Shown: positions 25,126-33,816, numbered from the stretch's first letter. The stretch is DNA of 64,000 bases from Saccharospirillum sp. (GCA_018402545.1 JAGYIL010000001.1:2480001-2544000); one strand, 5' to 3'. Translations and numbers: made by a program. The notes: a model not told the origin generated them from the sequence alone.

Positions 25126-25144
25126 GATTAGCTCTACTTATCAT

Positions 25145-25158
25145 AACTTAATAAAGTT
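25145..25158. promoter_or_regulatory. LysR-type operator candidate
   Basis: AACTT-AATA-AAGTT, a perfect inverted repeat in an AT-rich block 20 bases upstream of the LysR start and 65 bases before the divergent citrate-synthase-like gene. The position fits a LysR regulatory-binding site. Confidence 0.55.
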
Positions 25159-25178
25159 TAATTAGATTAACCAAAACC

Positions 25179-25198
25179 GGGCGCGTTTAATAGCGCCC
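25179..25198. other. GC hairpin in the leader of the citrate-synthase-like gene
   Basis: GGGCGC and GCGCCC with an 8-base loop, 24 bases before the ATG. No T-run follows, so it is not a terminator. It could act in the mRNA leader or be an operator. Confidence 0.4.
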
Positions 25199-25222
25199 TC
25201 ACAGCGTATTGAAGGTGATTTT

Positions 25223-26326
25223 ATGACTACCGATATCAATTCAGGACTCGAAGGCGTCGTCGTCGGCGCGACCCGACTGTCCAATGTTGAGGGCGAAATC
25301 GGCCGTCTGACTTACCGGGGTGAAGTGATTGAAGAACTGGTAAAGCAGCCATTTGCAGGCGTTGCCTACTGGCTGATGACCGGTGAACACCCGACCGAAG
25401 ACCAGGTTCGCGCTCTGGATCTCTGGCTGGCGGCTGAATCTGAACTTACCGCTACAGAATTGCGTCTGCTGGAACAACTGCCACGTACCCTGCACCCGAT
25501 GGCGGTGCTGCAAAGTGTGGCCCCGGTTGCCAACCTGACACCCAATCAGCCTGCACCAGACTTTGTTTCAGACCAGTGGCAGGACGGCCTGGTACTGGCC
25601 GCCCGGTTGAACGGCGTCGTTCGTGTCTGGCACAACCTCTGCACTCTGGGTCAGGTTCGGGTACTGCCTGCCGGCCTCGGGTTTCTGGAAACACTGCTGT
25701 ATGGGATTCAAGGCCAGAAGCCATCAGCCGAAGCATTGGGTGCCATCAACGCCACCCAGATTCTGCAGCTGGATCACGGCTTTAACGCCGGAACCTTTGC
25801 CGGCCGCGTCATCGCCAGTACCCAGGGCAGTTTGCAGGCCAGTGTTGCCGGTAGCCTGGGCGCCCTCTCCGGGGCCCTGCACGGCGGTGCCGACGAAGCT
25901 GCCGTGATCATGGCACAAACCATAGGATCACCGGATAAAGCCGACGCCTGGGTGCGTGATGCGCTGGCTAACAAAGTCAAGATCATGGGCATGGGCCATC
26001 GCGAGTACAAAGCACTGGATCCGCGCGCAGCCATTTTGAAGCCGATGGCACGCCAGTTCTGTGAAGGCACTGAATGGGAAAACCTGATGGAGACGCTGGT
26101 GGCGGTGGAAGACACCTGCCAGTCAGTCTTCAGCGAAAAGGGTAAGGAAATACACGCCAACCTGGAATTCTACAAAGGTGCGGTCTACCTGGCGCTGGGC
26201 ATTCCGGAGCAGTATTTCACCTCCTTCTTTGCCTGCAGCCGGGTCTTCGGCTGGGTCTCGCACTACCACGAGTTCCAGACCGATGCCCGACTGATTCGTC
26301 CGCGCGCGCTCTACATCGGCGCCTGA
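25223..26326 (+). CDS. citrate synthase-family protein with altered catalytic residue
   Basis: 367 residues, the short (about 370) CitZ/CitA-like form and not the approximately 430-residue GltA type. The family His residues are in LDHGFNAGTFAGR (His185) and GALHGGADEAA (His220). GMGHREYKALDPRA and the substrate Arg in LIRPR (359-361) are intact. The catalytic Asp of the NVDFYSG motif is Glu315 here (HANLEFYKGAVY). Citrate synthases condense oxaloacetate with acetyl-CoA; the Asp is the base that removes the acetyl proton. A different acyl-CoA or reduced activity is possible. The divergent LysR suggests a regulated, non-housekeeping role. Confidence 0.88.
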   Translation: MTTDINSGLEGVVVGATRLSNVEGEIGRLTYRGEVIEELVKQPFAGVAYWLMTGEHPTEDQVRALDLWLAAESELTATELRLLEQLPRTLHPMAVLQSVAPVANLTPNQPAPDFVSDQWQDGLVLAARLNGVVRVWHNLCTLGQVRVLPAGLGFLETLLYGIQGQKPSAEALGAINATQILQLDHGFNAGTFAGRVIASTQGSLQASVAGSLGALSGALHGGADEAAVIMAQTIGSPDKADAWVRDALANKVKIMGMGHREYKALDPRAAILKPMARQFCEGTEWENLMETLVAVEDTCQSVFSEKGKEIHANLEFYKGAVYLALGIPEQYFTSFFACSRVFGWVSHYHEFQTDARLIRPRALYIGA

Positions 26327-27210
26327 TCCGTAGCCGGCTTTGGCCGGCCAAACCGGATCAACCGGGTGGTGATGGCGGTCCCGAACAGGGTGATCGCCAT
26401 TCCCAGCCACACCGTCAGACTGATCGTCTCCCCGAGAAACACATACCCCCACCCCAGCGCACTGATCGGGACCAGAAAGGTCACCGTGGAGGTTGCCGTT
26501 GCGCCCGCGCTCGACAGTAACTGGAAATAGACCAGAAACGCCAGCGCCGTGCTGAACAGGGCCAGTGCCAGGGTGTTCAACCAGGCTTGAGTAGAAGGCA
26601 TGGTTTCCGGCCAAAGCAACAGGCCCGGAATCAGCAGAATCAATGCCGACAAGGCAGTGCTACCACCGGCAACCACCTGCACCGGCAAATGTGACAGTCG
26701 TTGCTTGGTAAAATTACCGGCCACGCCATAGCAGAGCGTTGCAGCCAACGCGGCCAAAATCGACCAGCCATCACCACCCACTGAGAAATCCAGCCGGTTC
26801 CCCGACAACACATAGACCCCGACAAAGGCGATGGCCAAGCCCAGATACTGTTGCCGGGTAACGGCCGTGGCGAAAAACATCATGCCGATCAGTGCGGTAA
26901 ACAGAGGTGTCGTGGCATTAATCAGCGAAGTAAAGCCTGCTTCCAGACTCAGGGTTGCGTACGCCAGCAAGGAGAACGGCAGAACATGGTTCGTCACCGA
27001 CAAAACAGTCAGTGGCGCTTTATATTGCCAAACCAGGACCAGGTGACGGCGGACTAGCAGCAACGGCGACAGCAACAAAGCCGCCACACCCATCCGGATA
27101 AAGATAAGACTGACCGCACCAAATTCCGGTGCCGCAACGCGCATGAAAATAAAGGACACACCCCAGAGGGTAGACAGCGCCAGCAGGCGCAGTACATCTA
27201 ACGGCAACAT
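26311..27210 (-). CDS. EamA/DMT-family transporter
   Basis: 299 residues with ten membrane helices in two EamA repeats. LALSTLWGVSFIFMRVAAPEFGAV is the typical N-terminal repeat start. The second repeat ends FLGETISLTVWLGMAITLFGTAITT. It overlaps the end of the citrate-synthase-like gene by 16 bases on the other strand. The substrate is unknown; exporters of amino acids, nucleosides and drugs belong here. Confidence 0.9.
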   Translation of the reverse strand: MLPLDVLRLLALSTLWGVSFIFMRVAAPEFGAVSLIFIRMGVAALLLSPLLLVRRHLVLVWQYKAPLTVLSVTNHVLPFSLLAYATLSLEAGFTSLINATTPLFTALIGMMFFATAVTRQQYLGLAIAFVGVYVLSGNRLDFSVGGDGWSILAALAATLCYGVAGNFTKQRLSHLPVQVVAGGSTALSALILLIPGLLLWPETMPSTQAWLNTLALALFSTALAFLVYFQLLSSAGATATSTVTFLVPISALGWGYVFLGETISLTVWLGMAITLFGTAITTRLIRFGRPKPATDQAPM

Positions 27211-27225
27211 TCAGTGACTTCCTGA

Positions 27226-27645
27226 TTAGGCTGAGGGCAGGCCCGAGTCGGGGTCTGTGGTAAGCGTTACACCTTCGGGTGTCAGCTCATAAAAAAAGCA
27301 ATCGCGGCGATTGGTATGGCACGCCGGGCCTTGCTGATCGACCTGCAGCAACAGCGTATCGCCGTCGCAATCGAGTTTCATGCTGACCAGGCGCTGGCGG
27401 TGACCAGAACTTTCGCCCTTGCGCCAATAGGTCTGGCGTGAGCGGGACCAGTAGCAGACCTGACCTTCCGCCAGAGTCTCCTCGATCGAGGCCCGATTCA
27501 TCCAGGCCATCATCAGCACTTCACCGGTATCGTGTTGTTGGGCGATCGCCGGAATAAGCCCGTCTTCATTGGTTTTCAGTTCACTGAGCACATCATTGAG
27601 GCTCAGTTGAGTACCGCGGGGAGCTTGCTCCCATTGCTTGAACAT
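27226..27645 (-). CDS. hisI: phosphoribosyl-AMP cyclohydrolase (HisI only)
   Basis: 139 residues from MFKQWEQAPRG, with AGGA upstream; a longer frame to 27699 is unlikely. It opens the purine ring of PR-AMP in histidine biosynthesis. Motifs MMAWMNRASIEETLAEGQ, SRSRQTYWRKGESSGH, KLDCDGDTLLLQV and the zinc Cys-containing GPACHTNRRDCFF are all present. It is a stand-alone HisI without the HisE domain fused in E. coli. No other his gene is in the window. Confidence 0.95.
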   Translation of the reverse strand: MFKQWEQAPRGTQLSLNDVLSELKTNEDGLIPAIAQQHDTGEVLMMAWMNRASIEETLAEGQVCYWSRSRQTYWRKGESSGHRQRLVSMKLDCDGDTLLLQVDQQGPACHTNRRDCFFYELTPEGVTLTTDPDSGLPSA

Positions 27646-27710
27646 GGTCCTGCCTTTTCGGAATTCATTTAACGAGGGGTTGGGCTGAAAGTGCCGCACG
27701 GTGATCGCAC

Positions 27711-28970
27711 TTAAAACACCGTGCTCCAGTTTACCTGAATCCGGGAGGGATACACGCCGTACTCATCCAAAATCCGGGGCTCATCATCAATGACCTCAGG
27801 CCGCTCCGCCAGGGCATGCATGAACGTCAGATCGAGTGTGCTGTTGTTGCCCAAACTGCGACTGAGCGCTCCGGTGAACAGGAGGCCACCATCACTGAGA
27901 TTAACGGCTTGCCCGAGCGATGCCTGCCACAGTGGCGACAGCGGCTTCGACGCTTGCAGGCTGAGGTAGTGTCGCCCCCAGGGAGAGACCAGGCCGGTTT
28001 GATGCCAGCCGGAATCACTTATCTCTGCGTAGTCTCCGTCGACACCCAGGCTGTTGAAATGGTATTCAGCGACCACATAGACATCGTCCAGAATCTGCTG
28101 ATCAAACCCCAGAGTGGCGCGAAAACCTGTGCCGCCGTCACGCTCCTGCTCAGTCGCCAGCACGGCCATTTCCTGCCACAGCCCCCAATCGCCCATCGAG
28201 GTTTGGGTACCCAGCCCCAGAACCTGGTGTTTCTGATTCACCGTCAGCGCGGTGGCCTCCCAGGTAAAGCGGCCAGCCTGCGTATAACCGCGGGCGAACA
28301 ACACCGAATCGTCACCAAACACCCAGCCAAGATCCAACTCAGACACCGCACCCAAAGGCACCAGCCAGCGCACTGCATCAACTCCCGCCCGATAATCAGG
28401 CTCCTGCGCCTGCAGTCCGGTAGGCAGTATTACGTCAACCGGCGAATACACTCGTGCAAGCCCAAAGCTGATGGGCTGACGCCCCAGCGTGATATCCCCC
28501 AAACCGGGATAGGCCCGAACATAAGCGCGATCCAGATTCTGGCGAATGCGAACCGGGTCGTCGTCAACCAGCGTGTCATCGAGATCCCGCCAGCGAAAAT
28601 TGGCCGGGTCGGATTCCAGTGCCTGCTGCAAGGCATCGTCACCGTCCGCCTGCGCCAACCGGGCCTGTTCAGCCAGGCCATAATGCACCCCCACTTCCAA
28701 GGATGTCGTGGGATACCAGGCCAGATTCAAACGGCCACTCAAGGCTTGGTCCAGTGCCCAGGCTGGAGGTTGGGCGTCATCGGGCAAGCCCTTTACCTGA
28801 GGATAAGCCACAGCGTCCGCCCCGGCAGACAAATCCCACCAGACATCCACCTCGGCCTGGGCATTAACTGCCAGCCCAACCAACGCAGCCATAACGCCCT
28901 GTCCAACAACCCCTTTCGCGACCACGAAGCGGTTTCTGAATTTACGCTTCACGTTCAGACTCGGAATCAA
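27711..28970 (-). CDS. putative outer-membrane beta-barrel protein
   Basis: 419 residues. An N-terminal signal peptide (about 18-40, VMAALVGLAVNAQA-EV) is followed by many alternating amphipathic strands (RLNLAWYPTTSLEVGVHYG, AYVRAYPGLGDITLGRQPISFGL) and a C-terminal Phe (RIQVNWSTVF), the assembly signal of outer-membrane barrels. The exact family is not recognised; porin-like or export-type barrel. It is the last gene of the export-like operon and overlaps the ATPase gene by 29 bases. Confidence 0.75.
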   Translation of the reverse strand: MIPSLNVKRKFRNRFVVAKGVVGQGVMAALVGLAVNAQAEVDVWWDLSAGADAVAYPQVKGLPDDAQPPAWALDQALSGRLNLAWYPTTSLEVGVHYGLAEQARLAQADGDDALQQALESDPANFRWRDLDDTLVDDDPVRIRQNLDRAYVRAYPGLGDITLGRQPISFGLARVYSPVDVILPTGLQAQEPDYRAGVDAVRWLVPLGAVSELDLGWVFGDDSVLFARGYTQAGRFTWEATALTVNQKHQVLGLGTQTSMGDWGLWQEMAVLATEQERDGGTGFRATLGFDQQILDDVYVVAEYHFNSLGVDGDYAEISDSGWHQTGLVSPWGRHYLSLQASKPLSPLWQASLGQAVNLSDGGLLFTGALSRSLGNNSTLDLTFMHALAERPEVIDDEPRILDEYGVYPSRIQVNWSTVF

Positions 28971-29634
28971 TGCACCCGTCCTTCAGCCGAATCAGCCGGC
29001 TGGCTCGCTCCATAATCATCGGATCGTGGGTGGAGAAAACAAACGTCATGCCTTCGTTGCGGTTCAAGTCGTGCATCATGTCGAGCAAATCCGAACCGGT
29101 TTGTGAATCCAGATTCGCCGTCGGCTCATCGGCCAGAATAATATTTGGCCGGCTGACCATGGCACGTGCCACGGCCACCCGTTGCTGCTGGCCACCGGAC
29201 AGCTGATGCGGAAAGCGCCCTTCCCGCCCCGCCAGTCCGACCCGCTCGAGCATGGCATAAACCCGCTCCCGTCGTTCGGCTTCGGGCACACCCTGCAACA
29301 GCATGATGTATTCACAGTTCTCGGCAGCGGTTAACACTGGAATCAAATTGTAGGCCTGAAAAATAAAACCGATATGATCGCGTCGAAAATCCGACAATTC
29401 ACGCCCCGACATCTGTGTAATGTCCTTGTTCGCCAAATGCACCTGCCCGTGAGTCGGGTTATCCAACCCGCCCATCAGCTGCAACAACGTCGACTTGCCC
29501 GACCCCGATGGCCCGACAATGGCGGTAAACTCACCCGGCGCAATGCCAAGGCTCACCCGGTCGAGCGCCTTGACCAGCGTATCGCCTTCACCGTAATGCT
29601 TGCTGACGTCCCGGGTTTCGATCACCGACGACAT
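28942..29634 (-). CDS. LolD/MacB-type ABC transporter ATPase
   Basis: 230 residues. Walker A GPSGSGKSTL, Q-loop FIFQAYNLIPVLT, signature LSGGQQQRVAVARAM and Walker B NIILADEPTANLDSQTG. The MacB/LolD subgroup is shown by VSKHYGEGDTLVKALDRVSLGI and the NLDS Walker-B extension. It probably powers the two FtsX-type permeases just upstream in the transcript. The palindromic element B lies between it and the permease gene, an unusual interruption in an otherwise tight operon. Confidence 0.9.
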   Translation of the reverse strand: MSSVIETRDVSKHYGEGDTLVKALDRVSLGIAPGEFTAIVGPSGSGKSTLLQLMGGLDNPTHGQVHLANKDITQMSGRELSDFRRDHIGFIFQAYNLIPVLTAAENCEYIMLLQGVPEAERRERVYAMLERVGLAGREGRFPHQLSGGQQQRVAVARAMVSRPNIILADEPTANLDSQTGSDLLDMMHDLNRNEGMTFVFSTHDPMIMERASRLIRLKDGCIDSESEREA

Positions 29635-29662
29635 AACTGTCTCCCTTTGTTACTTACACAAA

Positions 29663-29833
29663 TTTCGGAATTGGCAACCAATTGAGTGTCAGGTACCGGG
29701 TATACCGATCTGGGGAAGTCCGCAGCAAGGATGCTGCGGTCTAGGCCCCATGGATGGGTCCACGCCGACCCCAGATCGGTGTACCCGGTGCCTGACACGA
29801 ACTCCTGGCACCATGGGAAAACTAACTCCGAAA
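29663..29833. repeat. palindromic intergenic element, copy B (inside an operon)
   Basis: 171 bases between the inner terminal repeats TTTCGGAATT (29663-29672) and AACTCCGAAA (29824-29833). The main arms GTGTCAGG...GATCTGGGG (from 29686) and their complement (to 29798) pair at 28 of 30 positions. The core is in reverse orientation to copies A and D, and contains GCAGCAAGGATGCTGC and GGCCCCATGGATGGG. It shares the flank GCAACCAATTGAGTGTCAGG with copy C. Confidence 0.85.
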
Positions 29834-29850
29834 CCTGGGTTATTTGGCCA

Positions 29851-31080
29851 CTACAAACTCTTGTGCAGTGCCTTCGCAGGCACAATTCTCGCTGCGTGAA
29901 TGGCCGGGTAAATACAGGCCACCAAGGTCATTATCAGCACCCAGAATGGCAAGGCACTGTATTGCATGAACCGGTGCTGCGGCCGTATGATTTCGGCCAG
30001 CGCAACGCCGGAGACTTCCATCGAGCCGTAATCGATACCGACTGAGGCAGACCAGGTAATCAGCAAAACGCCCAGTATCAGGCCGATAACAATAGCCCCC
30101 AGGGCCAGAATAAGCCCTTCGGTCATGATCAGTTTAAACAGCTGGCGCCGGCGCGTGCCGATCGCCAGCAAGACACCGAATTCGTAGGTTCGCTCGTAAA
30201 TCGACATAAATAAACCGTTGATCACGCCAAGCCCCGCCAGAATAAACAACACGATCCCGGCGATGATCGTGCTGCTGTTGGTCAGTTGCAGCATGGTTGC
30301 CAGTTGCGGCATCAGTTCTGTCCAGCCCTGGGCGACCCAGCGGTCATTGCTGAGGCGCTGCCATAAGCCGAGGCTGGTATCCGTTGCCAGGGAAGCCGAG
30401 GTCATATTGAACGCGATTTCATGGACGGCGCCGTCGAGCCCCATCATCGACTGGGCTTCGGGCAAACGGATAAACGCTAGGTTTTCGTCCATGGCACGGG
30501 CATTCAGATGAAATATTCCGCTGACCCGAAACAACTGCTGCTCGGCGGCTTCAGAGAGCTGATTATTCACCGAGACCACGATGCGGTCGCCCAGATCAGC
30601 CTCCAGCAGTTCGGCGAGCCGATCGCCAATCAGCAGCTGGGTGACCGGCCCGGCTTCCGACAAATAGTCACCGGCGATCATCGCGCCGGCAATTTTGGAA
30701 ACCCCGGCCTCAGCCTCAGGGTCGATGCCCACCACTTGCACAGCGCGGTTATTGGCCGCACTTGATACCATGCCGAAGGCCAGCGTTCGGGCGGCGAAAC
30801 CGGCAACTTCGGGTTCCCGGGCCAATTGTTCCAGCACGGCTTGCGGGTCATCGATCACCCGGCTTTCGTCCTGACGCGCTAGAAAATCGCGATGGTGAAT
30901 TTGCGCATCGCCTGAATACAATCGTGTCGCTGACCGAACCATGGTGTCGGTCATGCCTTGTATCAGCGCATCGGTAAACATCAGGGCGGTGAGGCTCAGG
31001 CTGATGATCATGGCGGTGAGCAAGGTGCGTCGCCGGTTTCGTGCCAGGTTGCGTATTGCGAGTCGGCCGGTTAAACCCAT
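29851..31080 (-). CDS. FtsX/LolE-like ABC permease (second of pair)
   Basis: 409 residues. One N-terminal membrane helix (about 21-40), a large periplasmic MacB-core-like domain (about 45-260), then three helices (about 270-295, 315-340, 368-390). The start RNLARNRRRTLLTAMIISLSL and the end WVLIMTLVACIYPAIHAARIVPAKAL are typical of LolC/E and MacB-type permeases. It lies one base after the paired permease gene. It pairs with the LolD-like ATPase. The cargo is unknown; lipoprotein or lipid is inferred from the LolA-like neighbour. Confidence 0.88.
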   Translation of the reverse strand: MGLTGRLAIRNLARNRRRTLLTAMIISLSLTALMFTDALIQGMTDTMVRSATRLYSGDAQIHHRDFLARQDESRVIDDPQAVLEQLAREPEVAGFAARTLAFGMVSSAANNRAVQVVGIDPEAEAGVSKIAGAMIAGDYLSEAGPVTQLLIGDRLAELLEADLGDRIVVSVNNQLSEAAEQQLFRVSGIFHLNARAMDENLAFIRLPEAQSMMGLDGAVHEIAFNMTSASLATDTSLGLWQRLSNDRWVAQGWTELMPQLATMLQLTNSSTIIAGIVLFILAGLGVINGLFMSIYERTYEFGVLLAIGTRRRQLFKLIMTEGLILALGAIVIGLILGVLLITWSASVGIDYGSMEVSGVALAEIIRPQHRFMQYSALPFWVLIMTLVACIYPAIHAARIVPAKALHKSL

Positions 31081-31081
31081 A

Positions 31082-32308
31082 CTACAGTGTCCTCATGGCG
31101 TCGACCGGCACAATGCGGGCTGCGCGAAAGGCCGGCATCAGGGCGATCAGCGCGGCGGCAATCAGAATCACCAGCATCGGAAAACCAAACACGTAGGCCG
31201 ACATCTGACCCCGATAATGGGAGAACACGATACCGGAAATTTCCATCGGCTCGGCAAGCGCAATACCTTGCAAGGTGAACCAGAGGTTAATGGGTAACGC
31301 GATCAAGCCACCAAGCAGGCAAGCAATTACCGCCAGTAACAGGGTTTCCAGCACAATCAACCAGAACAGGCGCGCGGGCGATGTCCCGATGGCTTTCAAA
31401 ACACCGAATTCCCCGGTACGTTCCAGCACCGACATCAGTACGGTATTGAGAACACCGATGCAGACCAGAAAGACGATGACGTAAAGGGTGATCATGCCGC
31501 CCTCTTTATCGGCGGTCATGGTTTCATGAAATTCCCGGGCTACGGTTTGCCAGGAGCTCGCGGTCAGTTCCTGACCTGGCAACATCTCACCGATTCGTTC
31601 CGCCAGCCGCGGCGCACTGCGATAGTCGGCACCCAGTATGACCAGCCGGTGCACTTCGCCCGGCAACACGAAAAAGGATTGAGCGGCGGCCAGCGGCATT
31701 ACCACCCAGCGTTCTTCCACATCACCGGGTTGCCCCACAATACCCTGCACCCGGTAGAGATCATTCGCCAGAGAGCCATCGGCCCCTTGCGACACCAGTA
31801 TCAGTTCATCGCCGACATCCAGTGCCAATTGCCGCGCCACCTGAGCACCGATCATCACGCCGGCGTAGCCCTGGTCATCGGGTTCACTGCTTAGGTAGCG
31901 CCCGGCGCTGACCTTGTCGGCCAGATAAGACAGTGCAGCCTCACGCTCGGGGTCGACTCCTCTCACGCTTACCGGAAAACTGCGGGTGTCACCATAGCCC
32001 AGCGCGCTGCTTTCGATACGCGGCGCCGTGGCCTGAACACCCGGCAAGGCGTCTATGGCTTGCTGAAGGTCGTCGGTTAAGCTGAACGCCTTGTAGAGCG
32101 TTGGCGTCTCTACAAAGCCGTCAACGGTCACCTGAACATGACCGGTGGTGTCCCGGGTATAAAAGTCGAGTACCTGATCATAACTGCCTTCAGTAACGGA
32201 CAGCTGCACAGACACCAGCAGGTAGCCGCCAGCCATGCTCAGTACCGTCAGCAAGGTCCGCCGCCGGTTGCGCAGAATGTTCCGAAAGGCGAGCTTGAGC
32301 ATCATCAT
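31082..32308 (-). CDS. FtsX/LolC-like ABC permease (first of pair)
   Basis: 408 residues with the same layout as its partner: N-terminal helix RNILRNRRRTLLTVLSMAGGYLLVS, a large periplasmic domain and three C-terminal helices, ending MPAFRAARIVPVDAMRTL. Two different FtsX-type permeases in series suggest a heterodimer like LolC/LolE. The gap to the next gene is one base, indicating coupled expression. The periplasmic domains would receive or pass on the substrate. Confidence 0.88.
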   Translation of the reverse strand: MMMLKLAFRNILRNRRRTLLTVLSMAGGYLLVSVQLSVTEGSYDQVLDFYTRDTTGHVQVTVDGFVETPTLYKAFSLTDDLQQAIDALPGVQATAPRIESSALGYGDTRSFPVSVRGVDPEREAALSYLADKVSAGRYLSSEPDDQGYAGVMIGAQVARQLALDVGDELILVSQGADGSLANDLYRVQGIVGQPGDVEERWVVMPLAAAQSFFVLPGEVHRLVILGADYRSAPRLAERIGEMLPGQELTASSWQTVAREFHETMTADKEGGMITLYVIVFLVCIGVLNTVLMSVLERTGEFGVLKAIGTSPARLFWLIVLETLLLAVIACLLGGLIALPINLWFTLQGIALAEPMEISGIVFSHYRGQMSAYVFGFPMLVILIAAALIALMPAFRAARIVPVDAMRTL

Positions 32309-32317
32309 GGGGGCGGC

Positions 32318-33088
32318 TCAGAACGGACGGCGCAGGTTATTGAGCGTGAAGAAGTCCTCGGTAAGGTCTACGCCAAAATCCAGTTCCTGATAGGTTACGG
32401 TGGTTTGGTGTCCGGTCTTGTTCATGGGCGTCAGCGTCATGGTGGCAGGCAAGGTGATGTCACCGTAGTCGGTTATGTCGCTGAATTCCATGACGCGCAT
32501 CAGGGTTCCGTCTTCATCGAAGTAGCGCTGGCGAACCGGGAGCAGATCATCTTTGCGAATGGTGATCTCCATGGCCCCCCAGACGGTTACGGTTTGCTCG
32601 CGGGGCGTTAAGTCCAACTGATACTCGGTGTCTGTCTCGCTCAGCTGTACCCGATATTCCTCCACCAGGGAGACTTCGCGCATCAGGTCATCGTTGGTGA
32701 AATCAGACCCCATCCAGCTGCCCATCATCATCGATGGCGGCACTTTAACGACCTTGCGAATCTTGGGCAGATAATTCCACATTTCGTTGTCGCGTTGCAG
32801 AGTACTGACGCCTCGCTCCCGCTGTGGCTCCAACACCCTGACCAGCGCATAGTCGAGCCCGAGCGACCAGGATTCCAGCGACAATGACCGCTCAAAATCC
32901 GGGGTAACGATGCTCATGGTCATGATGGCCCGTGCGGAATCCTGCTGGTACAGGGTGTCGATTCGCTCGAGCAGTTCGATGGCCCTTGGGTCGGTATCGG
33001 TCGATTCAGCCCAGCATCCGGCAGCGAACACCATCAATGACCACCGAGCCCAGGTAAAGCCGTGACGGATAAACGCCTTCAGTTCCAT
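32318..33088 (-). CDS. outer-membrane lipoprotein-sorting-like (LolA-like) protein
   Basis: 256 residues from MELKAFIRHG, with AAGGAAGG 9 bases upstream; the GTG three codons earlier would be too close. The N-terminus has a signal-like segment (WARWSLMVFAAGCWAES), possibly with a lipobox-like AAGC. The mature part is the LolA-like fold of the TP-0789/PF17131 type: ALVRVLEPQRERGVSTLQ, MWNYLPKIRKVVKVPPSMM, GSDFTNDDLM. Proteins of this fold carry lipids or lipoproteins. It is next to two LolC/E-like permeases, so it is a plausible periplasmic carrier. Confidence 0.82.
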   Translation of the reverse strand: MELKAFIRHGFTWARWSLMVFAAGCWAESTDTDPRAIELLERIDTLYQQDSARAIMTMSIVTPDFERSLSLESWSLGLDYALVRVLEPQRERGVSTLQRDNEMWNYLPKIRKVVKVPPSMMMGSWMGSDFTNDDLMREVSLVEEYRVQLSETDTEYQLDLTPREQTVTVWGAMEITIRKDDLLPVRQRYFDEDGTLMRVMEFSDITDYGDITLPATMTLTPMNKTGHQTTVTYQELDFGVDLTEDFFTLNNLRRPF

Positions 33089-33115
33089 TTTGTGCACCTT
33101 CCTTCAAGCCAAAAT

Positions 33116-33132
33116 GCCTGGTCGCGCCAGGC
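33116..33132 (-). other. GC-rich hairpin between CNB gene and LolA-like gene
   Basis: GCCTGG-TCGCG-CCAGGC, between the stop of the CNB gene and the LolA-like start. On the minus strand only a short T-rich stretch (ATTTTGG) follows, so it is at most a partial terminator. It could tune expression of the operon downstream of the first gene. Confidence 0.4.
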
Positions 33133-33135
33133 TGG

Positions 33136-33816
33136 TCAGTCGGTATTGATCGGGCTCGCGCCGTTGTCGCCACTGCCTTCCTCGTAGAAGAGGTTGTTCC
33201 AGCGCATCAGCAATACGGTCATCTGTTGCGCCTGGCGAGCCAGCGACTGCAATTCCTCTTCGCTGTTTGGCGTGCCCCGGAACAGTTCCAGTTTGCGCAT
33301 GTCACGGCTGATCACATGATTGGGTTGCTGCATGCGATAGACTTCAAGCTTCCAGCGGGTGTTGGCCACCACCATGCGATAGAACAGAATTTTGGTGTGG
33401 CGGCGTACCCGGGTATAGTCGTTCAGTTCTCCAAAACCGGTACCATCGATGGCGACCAGTTTTACTTCACCGCCGCTGGGGTCAGCAACCAGAGTGGCGG
33501 TGCGGTCAACGTTGCAGATCATTGCCAGCGCGCCGAACACATGCCCTGGAGTGATCACGCTCAGCGGCTCACCCTTAATGTTGTGGTCGTCAGGATACAC
33601 CAGCAACTGGCCGCGCAGCAGAAAATAGAAGCTGGGGTCATGATCACCATGGTGGATAACAATTTCGCCCGGGTCGGCAGCCATTACCCGGGCATAGGTG
33701 GCCAGGAACTCGGCTTGTTTTGGGTCGACTTCGCGCAACTCCCGAAAGAATGAAATGCCGCCCAGCAAGTCATCGAGTGAAACGGCTGAGATGTCTTTGA
33801 GTGCCAGGGTCTTCAT
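33136..33816 (-). CDS. cyclic nucleotide-binding-domain protein
   Basis: 226 residues from MKTLALKDISAV; a start at 33879 is possible but less likely. The CNB fold (about 30-145) is seen in GEIVIHHGDHDPSFYFLLRGQLLVY, ITPGHVFGALAMICNVDRTATLVA and VKLVAIDGTGFGEL. The phosphate-binding cassette has FGA where cAMP-binding proteins have FGE; the Arg-Thr-Ala is kept. There is no HTH. The C-terminal half is helical. It may therefore be a non-DNA-binding sensor with altered ligand. It is the first gene of the export-like operon. Confidence 0.78.
   Translation of the reverse strand: MKTLALKDISAVSLDDLLGGISFFRELREVDPKQAEFLATYARVMAADPGEIVIHHGDHDPSFYFLLRGQLLVYPDDHNIKGEPLSVITPGHVFGALAMICNVDRTATLVADPSGGEVKLVAIDGTGFGELNDYTRVRRHTKILFYRMVVANTRWKLEVYRMQQPNHVISRDMRKLELFRGTPNSEEELQSLARQAQQMTVLLMRWNNLFYEEGSGDNGASPINTD

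Noticed and set aside
27816-29015. A 399-residue plus-strand open frame
   Set aside because: Antisense to the outer-membrane barrel gene; no start site or motif.
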